64,000 bases of DNA from Pseudomonadota bacterium (GTDB lineage: Bacteria > Pseudomonadota > Alphaproteobacteria > Sphingomonadales > Sphingomonadaceae): positions 1 through 64,000 of the forward strand of contig JAEXAW010000006.1 of assembly GCA_023458055.1 (NCBI GenBank), written 5' to 3'. Under the pieces are notes generated by a model. It was given only the letters and a program-made list of their open reading frames with translations. It was not told the origin of the DNA and made no database searches. The position numbers and the translations under genes were made by a program. Below, in pieces: positions 42,394 to 51,589 of this stretch (position 1 is its first letter; each line of letters begins with the position of its first letter).

Positions 42394-43938
42394 TTAGAAG
42401 CTTTGCGCCAGCCACATCACCGCCGCGCCCACGCCTCCTGCCGCCAGCGCCGTTGCCGCATATTTCCAAGCCGAACCCCGGCCCTGTCCCATCAACTTGA
42501 CCTCGGGGAGCGGGGGCGGCGGGGGCGCACCGCCTGCGGGGGGGAATTTATCCTCGATGCGCCGCACGAGGTCCGGGATGCGGGTGAAAGTGCGCCAATC
42601 CTCGATCAGCCGGTCGGCGGCCTTGGCCTCGGGGCCGAGTTCGCTCCTGATCCATTCCTTGATGAACGGGCCGGACGTATCCCACATGTTGATTTCGGGG
42701 TCGAGTTGGGTTGCGACACCTTCGACCATGACCATTGTTTTTTGCAAAAGCAGCAGATGCGGCTGGGTTTGCATGTCGAAATCGCGGGTGATCGCGAAGA
42801 GGCCGTCGAGCATCTGCCCGACCGAAAGCTCGCTCACCGGCTTGCCGCGCATCGGCTCGCCCACCGCGCGCAGAGCGGTCGCAAATTCCTCGACGCTATG
42901 ATGGGAGGGCACATATTGTGCCTCGAAATGGATTTCTGCGACGCGGCGGTAATTGCCCGTGGTGAGGCCATAAAGGATTTCGGCCAGCCACACCCGCGCT
43001 TGACGGTTGATCCGGCCCATGATCCCGAAATCAATCGCCGCGATGGTGCCGTCCGCCTTCACGAACAAATTGCCTTGATGCATGTCGGCGTGGAAGAAGC
43101 CGTGGCTGATCGCTTGATGGAGGAAGGCCAGCACGAGACGGCTCGCAAGCTGTTTCACATCATGCCCCGCCGCGATCAGCGCATCGCGGTCGCTGATCTT
43201 GATGCCGTCAATCCATTCGAGCGTCATCACCTTGCCCGCGGTGCGGTCCCAATCAATCGCTGGCACCTGATAGCCGGGCTCGGCGGCCATGGCTTCGGCA
43301 AGCTCGGAGGCCGACGCCGCTTCCCGGCGCAAATCCAGTTCGCGCGCTGTCCAGCGCTTGAAATTGGCGATGACCAGTTGCGGCCTGAGGCGCGAGGCTT
43401 CCCCGCCCATCGCCTCGACATGCGCAGCGGCCCATTCATAGGTTTCAATGTCGCGCGCGAGTTGCTCGCCGATGCCGGGGCGCAAGACTTTGACAGCAAC
43501 GTCGCGGCCTTCGGTGGTGACCGCGCGGTGAACCTGCGCAATCGAAGCGGCCCCGACCGGCACCGGGTCGATCGACTGGAACAGCGCTTCGAGAGGCTTC
43601 GCAAGCGCAAATTCAATCTGCGGCTTGATCTGGTCAAAGGGGAGAGGCGGGAGATTATCCTGCAGCGTCAGCAAATTGCGCGCGGCTTCCTCACCGACCA
43701 GATCGGGGCGCGTCGCAAGGCTCTGTCCCAGCTTGATCGCGGCGGGGCCGATGGCGGTAAAGGCCGCGGCATAGTTGGGCACCTTGGGCACCCGCGCGCC
43801 AAACCGCGCAATCCGCGCAATGCGGCGAACCGGCGGCGGCGTGTTGATATCCTGCTCGATCCCCCGCAGCGCGCCGTGCCGGGCCAGCGTGCGCCCCCAT
43901 TTGAGGATGCGCCAAAGATGGGTGGTGTGCGAGGTCAT
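42394..43938 (-). CDS. ubiB: UbiB-type atypical kinase for ubiquinone biosynthesis
   Basis: A 514-residue UbiB/ADCK protein needed for ubiquinone synthesis. Family marks: the KxGQ motif in AAIKLGQSLATRPDLVG, the Ala-rich loop VGAASIAQVHRA, the catalytic Lys in DVAVKVLRPG, HADMHQGNL and AAIDFGIMG (the DFG equivalent). A Pro-rich segment and a C-terminal transmembrane helix (WKYAATALAAGGVGAAVMW) anchor it in the membrane. It lies downstream of ubiE on the same strand, with a two-hairpin repeat in between. Confidence 0.95.
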   Translation of the reverse strand: MTSHTTHLWRILKWGRTLARHGALRGIEQDINTPPPVRRIARIARFGARVPKVPNYAAAFTAIGPAAIKLGQSLATRPDLVGEEAARNLLTLQDNLPPLPFDQIKPQIEFALAKPLEALFQSIDPVPVGAASIAQVHRAVTTEGRDVAVKVLRPGIGEQLARDIETYEWAAAHVEAMGGEASRLRPQLVIANFKRWTARELDLRREAASASELAEAMAAEPGYQVPAIDWDRTAGKVMTLEWIDGIKISDRDALIAAGHDVKQLASRLVLAFLHQAISHGFFHADMHQGNLFVKADGTIAAIDFGIMGRINRQARVWLAEILYGLTTGNYRRVAEIHFEAQYVPSHHSVEEFATALRAVGEPMRGKPVSELSVGQMLDGLFAITRDFDMQTQPHLLLLQKTMVMVEGVATQLDPEINMWDTSGPFIKEWIRSELGPEAKAADRLIEDWRTFTRIPDLVRRIEDKFPPAGGAPPPPPLPEVKLMGQGRGSAWKYAATALAAGGVGAAVMWLAQSF

Positions 43939-43951
43939 GGCCGGTCAATGT

Positions 43952-44020
43952 GCTCCTGCGCAGGCAGGAGCCTAGGGCCGCGTAGAGCAGCATAACACTG
44001 GGCCCCTGCCTTCGCAGGGG
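43952..44020. repeat. Two-hairpin repeat between ubiE and ubiB
   Basis: GCTCCTGC-GCAG-GCAGGAGC (43952-43971) and CCCCTGC-CTTC-GCAGGGG (44003-44020) lie in the 103-bp gap between ubiE and ubiB. Such hairpins could reduce or process the ubiE-ubiB transcript. Confidence 0.7.
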
Positions 44021-44041
44021 CACGGAACCGCGCCGCCATCC

Positions 44042-44782
44042 TCACACCTTCCAGCCCGAATGGATCGCAACCAGCCCGCCGAGGATCGGCTCGACCTTCG
44101 TCTGGGTGAAGCCGGCGGTTTTAATCATCGCTTCAAAGGTCGGCATGTCGGGAAAACGGCGGATCGATTCGATGAGGTAGCGATAGCTTTCTTCATCACC
44201 CGCGATCATTTTGCCGAGCTTGGGCACGATCTTGTGCGAATAGACATCATACACATCCGAAAAGCCCGGCCAGGTCGTGGTCGAAAATTCGAGGCAGAAA
44301 AAGCGCCCGCCGAAACGCAGCACGCGGTGCGCTTCACGCAAGGCCGCCGGAATGTCGGTCACATTACGGATACCGAATGCGATGGTGTAGGCATCAAAAT
44401 GTCGGTCCGGAAAAGTCAATTTTTCCGCATTCTGCTCCGACCATACAAGGTCAGTAAGGTCGCGCTCTGCTGCGCGCTCCATGCCGACGGCCAGCATTTC
44501 GGGATTGATATCAGAGACGGTGATATTCGCGCCATGCGCGGCCATGCGAAACGCAATGTCGCCGGTGCCGCCCGCCATGTCGAGAATATCCTCACCGCTG
44601 CGCGGCTTCACCCGGCGGACGAACTGGTCCTTCCACAACCGATGCATGCCGCCCGACATCGCATCATTCATAATATCGTAGCGACTTGCCACCGCCGAGA
44701 AAATCTCGCCGACCTTACCGGTCTTCTCGCTCGCGTCGATATCGGCATAGCCGAAGGAAACTGTTTTGCCGGTCTTGGCCAT
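44042..44782 (-). CDS. ubiE: Ubiquinone/menaquinone C-methyltransferase
   Basis: A 246-residue UbiE that methylates the quinone ring carbon using S-adenosylmethionine. Motifs: VGEIFSAVASRYDIMNDAMS, the SAM-binding LDMAGGTGDIAFRM, AFGIRNVTD, and FSTTTWPGFSDVYDVYSHKI. It is the first gene of ubiE-ubiB on the minus strand and would normally be divergent from mutM. Here a PARIS-like pair separates the two. Confidence 0.95.
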   Translation of the reverse strand: MAKTGKTVSFGYADIDASEKTGKVGEIFSAVASRYDIMNDAMSGGMHRLWKDQFVRRVKPRSGEDILDMAGGTGDIAFRMAAHGANITVSDINPEMLAVGMERAAERDLTDLVWSEQNAEKLTFPDRHFDAYTIAFGIRNVTDIPAALREAHRVLRFGGRFFCLEFSTTTWPGFSDVYDVYSHKIVPKLGKMIAGDEESYRYLIESIRRFPDMPTFEAMIKTAGFTQTKVEPILGGLVAIHSGWKV

Positions 44783-45124
44783 GATGCACCTCTTTGGCTT
44801 GGCGCATTAGCGGGGCAGGGGGGGAAGGGCAAATGGAGATATGAAGCAGCGAGCATGGTTTTGATCATGCTCCTGTTCAAAAATCCGTAGTCCTGAGCGT
44901 GTCGAAGGCCGTCTCGACGGTGAGCGCGTGCTGGAGGGGCGCCGTTCGAGATGCTTCCGAGTTACGAATATGGAAACGTCGCAGCCGACCGAACGACTCC
45001 CCGGCACGATAGCCGCCTGCTCGTCCGAATTTCGGCGACACGAATTTAGTGTTTTGTCCCTTAACTTCGTTTTGTGCTCCCGAAATTTCTGGCGGATCAT
45101 AGACGGATCATAAATGCGCAAAAA
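44783..45124. other. Intergenic with a small repeat, ubiE side of the PARIS-like locus
   Basis: No gene in these 342 bp. Around 44887-44960 is a repeat of the CCTGAGCGTGTCGAAGG type common in sphingomonads. Beyond about 44960 the composition turns AT-rich toward ariB, marking the probable left edge of the inserted locus. CGGATCATA occurs twice near 45092-45110. Confidence 0.5.
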
Positions 45125-45985
45125 TCATAGGGTGTTACCCGTCCATGCCATCCCAGATTTTCCAACCTGCTTAACGAGTCGATCATAGATAGCAAGATTT
45201 CGAACATCATCTTGTAATACTGACATCCGAAACATTCTCGAAAGTGTTTCGAAAGTGCACTCCGCAGAATTACAACACTTGTAGTGCTTGTTTAAAGCTA
45301 AACTCAAAACTCTTAGAAAGTCTTTTCCTGAACTCAATTCTAGGGGTCCGAGGCCCCGGCTCATCTCAGCTTGAACAATTTTAACAACTTCTGCCGAATT
45401 TTTTAATGAACTGCCGGACTTTGAAAGAAAATATTTGACCATTTTGGCATTGTCAACCTCCAGCGTTCCATTATCAATAAAATTGAGCTTTGAATTTTGG
45501 AAATCTAGGTTCAGTGCACTTGGGTGTGAAACTAAACGCATCGCACCGATAAAAGATGACGCACTAAGAATCTTTTGAAACGCAGCTTTCACAAGTTCCG
45601 GGGAGGACCTAGTCTTCAAATACTCCATGAAAATCCTAGAAAATATGCGAGGTGGCAAGAGAGACATCTCGAAATCATATCGGTCAGAGGTAAGAAGAAG
45701 CACTCCATCTCTATCCAAAAATCCAAGATCGTCAAAATCCGCATCACGTATGAAAATGGTCCCTGCATCCAGCCCAGCGCGCGGCGCAAGACCGAAGACT
45801 TCCATCAATCGCTCCTTTCCAGCACATGAGATAAAATTCGACCTTGGCAGTCCAAGGGAATGCGAGAAAAGCGCGATATCATCGTCGCCTTCGACTATTA
45901 AAATAATCTCCTTCTTGGCGCTGCGGAGCATGCGAGCAGTCGCGACGATGCTTTCGGCATTCAAAAACTTGTTGATCGAGTTCAT
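45125..45985 (-). CDS. PARIS-like effector AriB (DUF4435, TOPRIM)
   Basis: A 286-residue protein starting at ATG 45985 within the ATGA overlap with the ATPase gene. The N-terminal TOPRIM fold is visible as IILIVEGDDDIALF (E32), SCAGKERLMEVF and IFIRDADFDDLG (D80-x-D82), followed by the DUF4435 hallmark LLTSDRYDFEMSLL. In PARIS, AriB is released from AriA when a phage anti-restriction protein is sensed, and cleaves host tRNA. That function is inferred from the ATPase + DUF4435 pairing. Clearly AT-richer than its neighbours, suggesting transfer. Confidence 0.8.
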   Translation of the reverse strand: MNSINKFLNAESIVATARMLRSAKKEIILIVEGDDDIALFSHSLGLPRSNFISCAGKERLMEVFGLAPRAGLDAGTIFIRDADFDDLGFLDRDGVLLLTSDRYDFEMSLLPPRIFSRIFMEYLKTRSSPELVKAAFQKILSASSFIGAMRLVSHPSALNLDFQNSKLNFIDNGTLEVDNAKMVKYFLSKSGSSLKNSAEVVKIVQAEMSRGLGPLELSSGKDFLRVLSLALNKHYKCCNSAECTFETLSRMFRMSVLQDDVRNLAIYDRLVKQVGKSGMAWTGNTL

Positions 45986-47385
45986 GCGACCTGCGCAGAC
46001 AGGTCGAATGTAATATCGTCCGCCCCCTGGATAATTTGCGGTGAGTGCGTGGCTATAATGCATTGGAATGCGTTTGCACTTTGAATTCTTGCTAAGTCAG
46101 ACATGAATTCTAGCTGCCACGAAACGTGCAGCGAAATCTCTGGTTCATCGATAAGAACAAGAGAGTTTTCTGGCGTTTCAAAAATAAGACGAAATAGCAT
46201 GATAAATTCATGTTGTTCGCCGGAACTAAGTTTTTCGAGGCTAACGACCTCTTCGCCGCGCCGAACCTGTGCCCCGCGTTCTCTGCTTATTATCAATTTT
46301 TTGGGGTGAAGCTTCTTTGACATCAAATCTCGAAAGACGGCAACTCTTTCGAATATATCGTCAAATGTCGAAAGTTTTTTCTTCGAATCCTCAACGTAGA
46401 TATGAAGGGCGTCAGCTACATTCGCGATAAACTCATCTCTTGGTGCTACCAAAGGTTCGGCAGTGTCGACAAGAATGCCTGCTTCAGTGAGTGCTTTTCG
46501 TTTGTCTTCAATAGCGGCTAATTCTTCCCGCAGGCCATCCACATCATATTCCATCCGGCTCTCCGACCTCGTCATGAGACGGTTCGGGAACGATCTATCC
46601 AAGTCCTGTGAAGTAGCTGCATAGCTCGCGTAGGTGGTTTGCAAAAGGCTGGCTAGATGGTCAGCCTGGCGCAAAATCTCATCTTGCTTCGATGAGGCAC
46701 TGTCGTCGCTTCTAGAAGGTTTGCTGAACTTAATTAGGCGCTGCGTCTGAATAAAAACGCAATTGAGACCACTCCCAACGCCCTGCAGGAGGCTGGGTGC
46801 TAAGTCACCAAATTCTCTGACAAAGTCAGAGTCGTTGACAAGAAGGTTACGATATCGATCAATTATGGCAACAGTTGATAACCTATCTCCGAGTCGAAAG
46901 TCGCGGAAGTGATTAGGGCCAACGCGCTCAACAGGAAGATGTCTTTCAATAGCACGGCGAAGTAAGGGGGGAGGTAAAGAATCGAGCCCAATTAGGCCAG
47001 AATCTTTCTTGGCCTTTCCTCTTTTGTCGAAGTGCGTAAATTCAATATAAGTTTCACTACGGTCTCGTCTGCGCAAATACATTCTGTACTCGCGCAAAGA
47101 GAGCTGCTTATCATGTTCATCATCATAAGAATATTTTGTAGTTTTGAAGAGCCAGCGGGTTTTGTCTTCGAAAACGACATTCAATTCGTCGAAGCGATAT
47201 TCAGCGGCGTCAAACAAGCGGAATTGGAGACACTCTGTTATTACACCCAGAAAGGCAGTCTTGCCATAGCCGTTTGGCGCGATCAGGATGGCGGTTCCTT
47301 GGTCGCCAAGAAACTCAATTTCATAGTTGAATGTATCTTGAAGACCGCTAACCGAGATGCGCTTTATTCTTTTCTCGTCCGTCAT
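45982..47385 (-). CDS. PARIS-like ATPase AriA (AAA_15/ABC type)
   Basis: A 467-residue ABC-class ATPase, start at ATG 47385 (GGGGAT before it). Walker A is APNGYGKT (36-43), the signature LEKLSSGEQHEF, Walker B LVLIDEPEISLH and the H-loop IIATHSPQIIQGA. The middle is a coiled-coil region (about 220-300). It overlaps the DUF4435 gene by 4 bp. In PARIS the ATPase forms the sensor scaffold holding AriB. OLD/Gabija-type proteins carry ATPase and TOPRIM in one chain, so the separate DUF4435 gene favours PARIS. Confidence 0.8.
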   Translation of the reverse strand: MTDEKRIKRISVSGLQDTFNYEIEFLGDQGTAILIAPNGYGKTAFLGVITECLQFRLFDAAEYRFDELNVVFEDKTRWLFKTTKYSYDDEHDKQLSLREYRMYLRRRDRSETYIEFTHFDKRGKAKKDSGLIGLDSLPPPLLRRAIERHLPVERVGPNHFRDFRLGDRLSTVAIIDRYRNLLVNDSDFVREFGDLAPSLLQGVGSGLNCVFIQTQRLIKFSKPSRSDDSASSKQDEILRQADHLASLLQTTYASYAATSQDLDRSFPNRLMTRSESRMEYDVDGLREELAAIEDKRKALTEAGILVDTAEPLVAPRDEFIANVADALHIYVEDSKKKLSTFDDIFERVAVFRDLMSKKLHPKKLIISRERGAQVRRGEEVVSLEKLSSGEQHEFIMLFRLIFETPENSLVLIDEPEISLHVSWQLEFMSDLARIQSANAFQCIIATHSPQIIQGADDITFDLSAQVA

Positions 47386-48065
47386 CTTATCCCCCATGCG
47401 GCCGTGCAAACCTCAACGGGTGCAATCAAAGAGAATCGACTTGCCCCGACGTTACTTTGATCAAACGCCCCGGAATTGCAAAAGGATAATGTAGGGTGGC
47501 GGGTTGTAGGACTTAGCCACAGTCCCCCTATAAGTCGCTAATTATAAATCTAGGGACACTAATTCATTCCGGGGAAATTCATTCTGGGGAAACTCATTCC
47601 GGGGACACTAATCCCGGGACAATACTTAATTATTTCGAGCAGAGTCGCGGAGCGAAGGGGAGGAAGTTGGCGGAGGTTGCGGATGTGCAGAGCGCAGCAG
47701 GCCATCAACCCATTTTTGACATTTTCCTTTCCTACAGGCCCGGGCCCATGTTTAGCGAGTCGGATGGGCGCATTTTACCCGTGTTGCGCAAGGCCCAATT
47801 GTGAAAGAATGTTCGATGCACGCACCTCTCATCCTTGCCAGCTTTGACCGGACGCTTTTCGCGGCCCCTCTGCTTGCGTCTGCCCGCACGTCCAAAAGCA
47901 ACGAAAGCGACAGGGTAGGGGTGGTACGAAAAATGCTACAGTCTGTTGCTTTTGTCGCTTTTAAAAACCAAGTGTAACTTTTGCGCCGGTAGATGAATAT
48001 CGGCGCGACATCGTCGTCTTGCCCTCTATTCGCTTGTCGAATCGCCCGTACAGAAACAGCCGCCC
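47386..48065. other. 680-bp intergenic: promoter of the PARIS-like locus and repeat remnants
   Basis: The start codon region of ariA is at the left. From 47551 to 47630 there are GGGACACTAAT-type repeats and a 15-bp tandem repeat; phrases like this accompany REP-associated (Y1) transposases, so this may be the scar of such an element. No intact transposase frame is seen. The last ~100 bp presumably contain the mutM promoter. Confidence 0.5.
47562..47606. repeat. Three 15-bp tandem repeats
   Basis: ATTCATTCCGGGGAA (47562-47576), ATTCATTCTGGGGAA (47577-47591) and ACTCATTCCGGGGAC (47592-47606) are head-to-tail, and GGGACACTAAT flanks them on both sides (47553-47563, 47602-47612). Confidence 0.8.
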
Positions 48066-48881
48066 ATGCCCGAATTGCCCGAAGTTGAAACCACCGTTGC
48101 GGGGCTCCGGCCGTTCCTTGAAGGGCAGCGCATTGCCCTTATTGAACTGCGCCGCGCCGATCTCAGGCGGCCCTTTCCGGTTGACCTCGTGCAGCGGGTG
48201 ACGGGCGCGACCGTCACGGGCCTCGCGCGGCGGGCCAAATATGGGCTGATTGCAACGGACCGCGACGACACGATGATCTTTCATCTCGGCATGTCGGGAC
48301 GCTGGCGGATCGATCCGGGCGATGAGGATCGCCATGATCATCTTGTGCTGACCACCGAGGCCGGGCACCGGCTCGCGCTGAATGATCCACGCCGCTTCGG
48401 CAGCGTCGATCTGGTCGGCGGCGATCCGGAGGCCGGCTTCGCCCCGTTTCTGACGCTGGGGCCGGAGCCGCTATCGGATGATTTTACCGCAAGCGTGCTG
48501 CAGGCGCGGTTGAAGGGGAAGGGCACGGCGATCAAACTTGCGCTGCTTGACCAGCGGGTGGTGGCCGGGCTCGGCAATATCTATGTGTGCGAGGCCTTGT
48601 TCATGGCGGGCATCCATCCGCGCGCACCGGCAGGCAAGGTCAGCCGCGCGCGGATCGAGCGGCTGGTTCCCGCGATCAAGCAGGTGCTCCTTGCCAGCAT
48701 CGCGGCGGGTGGATCGACGCTGCGCGATTTCGCCCAGCCTGACGGGCAACTCGGCTATTTCGCCAAGGATTGGCTGGTTTACGGACGCGAGGGCGAGCCG
48801 TGCCGGAGTTGCGGCGCGCTGGTCCGGCGCGAGGTTGATGGCGGGCGCTCGACGTTTTTTTGTCCGCGCTGCCAAAAATAG
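48066..48881 (+). CDS. mutM: Formamidopyrimidine-DNA glycosylase
   Basis: A 271-residue Fpg/MutM that removes 8-oxoguanine and formamidopyrimidines. The N-terminal catalytic PELPEVETTV (Pro after Met removal, then Glu), MIFHLGMSGRW, NDPRRFG, VAGLGNIYVCEALF and the C-terminal zinc finger CRSCG...FFCPRCQ are all present. Together with tag, alkB and nth it adds to the base-repair genes in the window. It precedes rpsT, as in many alphaproteobacteria. Confidence 0.96.
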   Translation: MPELPEVETTVAGLRPFLEGQRIALIELRRADLRRPFPVDLVQRVTGATVTGLARRAKYGLIATDRDDTMIFHLGMSGRWRIDPGDEDRHDHLVLTTEAGHRLALNDPRRFGSVDLVGGDPEAGFAPFLTLGPEPLSDDFTASVLQARLKGKGTAIKLALLDQRVVAGLGNIYVCEALFMAGIHPRAPAGKVSRARIERLVPAIKQVLLASIAAGGSTLRDFAQPDGQLGYFAKDWLVYGREGEPCRSCGALVRREVDGGRSTFFCPRCQK

Positions 48882-49058
48882 CAGCGCGGAGGGCTGGCAC
48901 CGGGCGCGTTAGCGCCTCTTACGACAAAAATGCCAGAAATGAGGGGGAAATGGTTGACGTCGCACCCGGGAATCGGTAAAGGCCGCCCAGCTTTCGGGCC
49001 GAATCTCATGATTTCGGCCCTTATTTTATTGTGAAACAGCATCAAATTCGAGGAATTC

Positions 49059-49322
49059 ATGGCCAATACGCCGCAAGCCAAAAAACGCATCCGTCGCAAT
49101 GCCCGCCGCGCTGAAATCAACGGTGCGCGCATCGGTCGCATCCGCACCCTCGTCAAGAAGGTCGAAGCTGCGCTGACCGCTGGCGACAAGGATGCCGCTG
49201 CCAAGGCGTTGCATGCCGCTCAGCCGGAAATGGCCAAGGGCGTTGCCAAGGGCGTGCTGCACAAAAACACGGTTGCGCGCAAAATGTCGCGCCTCACCAA
49301 GCGCGTGTCGGCGCTCGGCTAA
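49059..49322 (+). CDS. rpsT: 30S ribosomal protein S20
   Basis: An 87-residue S20 (ANTPQAKKRIRRNARRAEIN at the N-terminus; C-terminal GVLHKNTVARKMSRLTKRV). It binds 16S rRNA in the small subunit. The segment before it (48882-49058) contains an AT-rich stretch likely to be its promoter. A strong terminator follows at 49371-49404. Confidence 0.97.
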   Translation: MANTPQAKKRIRRNARRAEINGARIGRIRTLVKKVEAALTAGDKDAAAKALHAAQPEMAKGVAKGVLHKNTVARKMSRLTKRVSALG

Positions 49323-49370
49323 AGATCAGGATCGGCGGCGCGTGCGTGCGTCGCCTGACTTCCACGACAG

Positions 49371-49404
49371 ACCCTGCGGGACGGATCGTCCGGCAGGGTT
49401 TTTT
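49371..49404 (+). terminator. Rho-independent terminator of rpsT
   Basis: ACCCTGC-(GGGACG...CGTCCG)-GCAGGGT hairpin with one mismatch in the inner stem, followed directly by TTTTTT. Stem arms 49371-49383 and 49387-49399. Confidence 0.85.
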
Positions 49405-49929
49405 GCGTCTCCCGTGGGACGCGCGAATCGATTCGGTGCTGATTGTTGCGATTCGATGACGGTCCCTCAGGTCATCTCCGCGACATTCCCTTTTCGTTCC
49501 GGAGGCCGTCTGGGTCAGGGCCTTGCATGTTACAATTTGGCCCTCTTCAACAAGTCCAGCTTAGTCCGCGATTCGGGGTCATTTACCCTCTGTTAATAGG
49601 GTGCATCCAATTGAAAAATAACCATAAAAATAAAAGGCGTTGAATTCTCTCGGCTTGCCCGAGTCAATGGCATTTATTTCAGTTTTTTTACCGTCCGGCC
49701 CTTGCGGGACTCATTTGCGGGTGCTTACTAGAGACCGTCCGGCAGAGCTTCTTTCTGTTCGGGCCGCACCAAAATTCTATCCCGCCGCATCGGAAAATCT
49801 GGTTTTCCGGTCAGGGGTTTTTGCGGCTTGCGGCACCGGAGCGGGCAACATGCGGAGGGGGAGCTTCGCGAAACCGATTAGGGGCGTAACGCTCCTTGCT
49901 ATGGAGTCAGGCACGAGGCGTGTGAGGAT
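49405..49929. other. 525-bp leader region of dnaA
   Basis: No convincing gene. The middle (about 49580-49640) is AT-rich (TTAATAGGG..., AAAAATAACCATAAAAATAAA) and is a candidate dnaA promoter. I saw no cluster of DnaA boxes (TTATNCACA), so there is no support for oriC here. Confidence 0.5.
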
Positions 49930-51384
49930 ATGAGGACGAACGCAATGGCAGATCAGGAGCAGAAAGGGGTGCCGGACAGCGGCATGGTTGCTCCATCGGA
50001 CGCCATGTGGGCTGACCTTGCGCAAAGTCTCCGCCGCGATATTGGCGCGCGCGCCTTCGACCATTGGCTGAAACCAGTGCGGTTCGGCAATTTCTGCGGC
50101 GATACGGGCACGCTCACCCTGTTTGCGCAGACCAGCTTTTCCGCGAATTGGGTCGCCGACCGTTTCCTCGACCGGCTGACGCTGGCTTGGCGTAGCGTGG
50201 CGCCAGCGGTTACCGCTGTCCGCATCGTCGGTGCGCCGCAGCGGGCCGAGCTTGCCGTTGCGCAGCTGAGCGCCGCTGCCGTGCCGCTCGGCATCCCCGC
50301 TAATGCCGAGCCCGTTGCACCCGCTCCGCTGATTAGCACGGCTCCGCTTGCCAGCGCGCCGCTGCCGTTGCTCGACCCGCGCCTTAGCTTTGCCAACTTC
50401 GTCTCGGGGCGGAGCAATGTGCTCGCCATGAACGCCGCGCGCCGCATGGCTGCAGCCGACCGCCCGATGTTCAACCCGCTCTATCTCCAAGCGGGGACGG
50501 GGCAGGGCAAGACGCACCTTCTCCACGCCGTCGCGCACGCGCATCTTGAGGTGAACCCGGCGGCGACGATCATCATGATGTCGGCCGAAAAATTCATGCT
50601 CGAGTTCGTGACCGCGGTGCGCGGGAACGACATGCCCGCGTTCAAGGCTCGGCTCCGGGCAGCGGACCTCCTGATGATCGATGACCTCCAGTTCATCATC
50701 GGCAAGGGGTCGACGCAGGAAGAATTGCTCCATACGATCGACGAGGTTTTGGCCTCGGGCGGGCGGCTGGCAGTAGCTGCAGACCGCGCGCCCCACCTCC
50801 TCGACGGGATTGACCCGCGCCTCCTGTCGCGGCTCCAGGGCGGCCTCGTCGCCGAGATTGACGCAGCCGACCTTGCCTTGCGCGAGGACATCCTGCGCCA
50901 CAAATGCGCGACCCATCATGAAGCGCATGTGCCGGACGAGGTGATCGCTTATCTCGCCGCCAATTTCACCCGCAATATCCGCGAGTTGGAAGGCGCGCTC
51001 AACAAGATCCTCGCTTATGCCTCGCTCGCCGATGCGACGATCAGCATCGACCTTGCCCGCGACCGCCTCGCCGAGACCGCGCGCAGCAGCCGGGCGCGGA
51101 TCAGCATCGATGATATCCAGCGCGCGGTCTGTGCCCATTACAAGCTCGACCGCATGGAGATGGCCTCCAAGCGCCGCGCCCGCGAGGTCGCCCGTCCGCG
51201 CCAGATCGCCATGTACCTTGCCAAGACGCTGACCCCGCGCTCCTATCCGGAGATCGGCCGCAAATTTGGCGGGCGCGACCATTCGACCGTGATCCACGCG
51301 ATCCGCACCATCGAGAGCCTGCGCGTCAGCGACCCCGCCATCGACAGCGACATCGCCCGCATCCGCCGCGCCCTCGAGGTTTAG
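49930..51384 (+). CDS. dnaA: Chromosomal replication initiator protein DnaA
   Basis: A 484-residue DnaA. The N-terminal domain I (DAMWADLAQSLRRDIGARAF) is followed by a short Ala/Pro-rich linker, the AAA+ domain with Walker A AGTGQGKTHLL and Walker B LLMIDDLQFI, sensor motifs (DPRLLSRLQGG), and domain IV with the DnaA-box binding signature GGRDHSTVIHAIRTIE. ATG 49930 follows GAGGAT; ATG 49945 is a second possibility. It binds oriC and opens the duplex. Order mutM-rpsT-dnaA is common in the group. Confidence 0.96.
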   Translation: MRTNAMADQEQKGVPDSGMVAPSDAMWADLAQSLRRDIGARAFDHWLKPVRFGNFCGDTGTLTLFAQTSFSANWVADRFLDRLTLAWRSVAPAVTAVRIVGAPQRAELAVAQLSAAAVPLGIPANAEPVAPAPLISTAPLASAPLPLLDPRLSFANFVSGRSNVLAMNAARRMAAADRPMFNPLYLQAGTGQGKTHLLHAVAHAHLEVNPAATIIMMSAEKFMLEFVTAVRGNDMPAFKARLRAADLLMIDDLQFIIGKGSTQEELLHTIDEVLASGGRLAVAADRAPHLLDGIDPRLLSRLQGGLVAEIDAADLALREDILRHKCATHHEAHVPDEVIAYLAANFTRNIRELEGALNKILAYASLADATISIDLARDRLAETARSSRARISIDDIQRAVCAHYKLDRMEMASKRRAREVARPRQIAMYLAKTLTPRSYPEIGRKFGGRDHSTVIHAIRTIESLRVSDPAIDSDIARIRRALEV

Positions 51385-51454
51385 GGCGTCTTAGCGGTAC
51401 CCACGCCACTCGCCTTCCAGCGAGGGGCATCGGGCGTCCCGCCTCACCGTTTTA

Positions 51455-51512
51455 CCCACCCCGAAAAATCTATGATTTTTCGACCCTCCCTGAAAAGGGA
51501 GGGTGAGGGCAC
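51455..51512. repeat. Intergenic repeat, copy A
   Basis: ACCCACCCCGAAAAATC...GATTTTTCGACCCTCCCTGAAAAGGGAGGGTG: two nested hairpins. An inverted, diverged copy lies at about 52703-52757 on the other side of the DUF4136 gene. Confidence 0.7.
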
Positions 51513-51531
51513 CGCGTAACCGCCTCCACAA

Positions 51532-51567
51532 AAAAGGCCCGGCTCTCTTTCAAGAACCGGGCCTTTT
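51532..51567. terminator. Two-way terminator between dnaA and the DUF4136 gene
   Basis: AAAAGGCCCGG (51532-51542) and CCGGGCCTTTT (51557-51567) form an 11-bp stem with A/T tails on both sides. It lies between two convergent genes and can serve both. Confidence 0.85.
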
Positions 51568-51589
51568 CAATCCTTTAACCTGAGAGCCC

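Noticed and set aside
42391..43995. 534-codon open frame antisense to ubiB
   Set aside because: It mirrors the codon pattern of ubiB, is rich in Arg/His/Gln, and shows no domain; typical high-GC shadow.
47562..47606. CRISPR-like array
   Set aside because: The three units are directly adjacent with no spacers and there are no cas genes.
49405..49929. Possible oriC beside dnaA
   Set aside because: No cluster of TTATNCACA-like boxes was found; in many alphaproteobacteria oriC is not at dnaA.
49640..49933. 97-codon frame just before dnaA
   Set aside because: No Shine-Dalgarno, overlaps the dnaA start, and lies in the probable promoter/leader.
49777..51297. 506-codon open frame antisense to dnaA
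   Set aside because: It lies over the coding sequence of a certain gene, with no ribosome-binding site and shadow-like composition.
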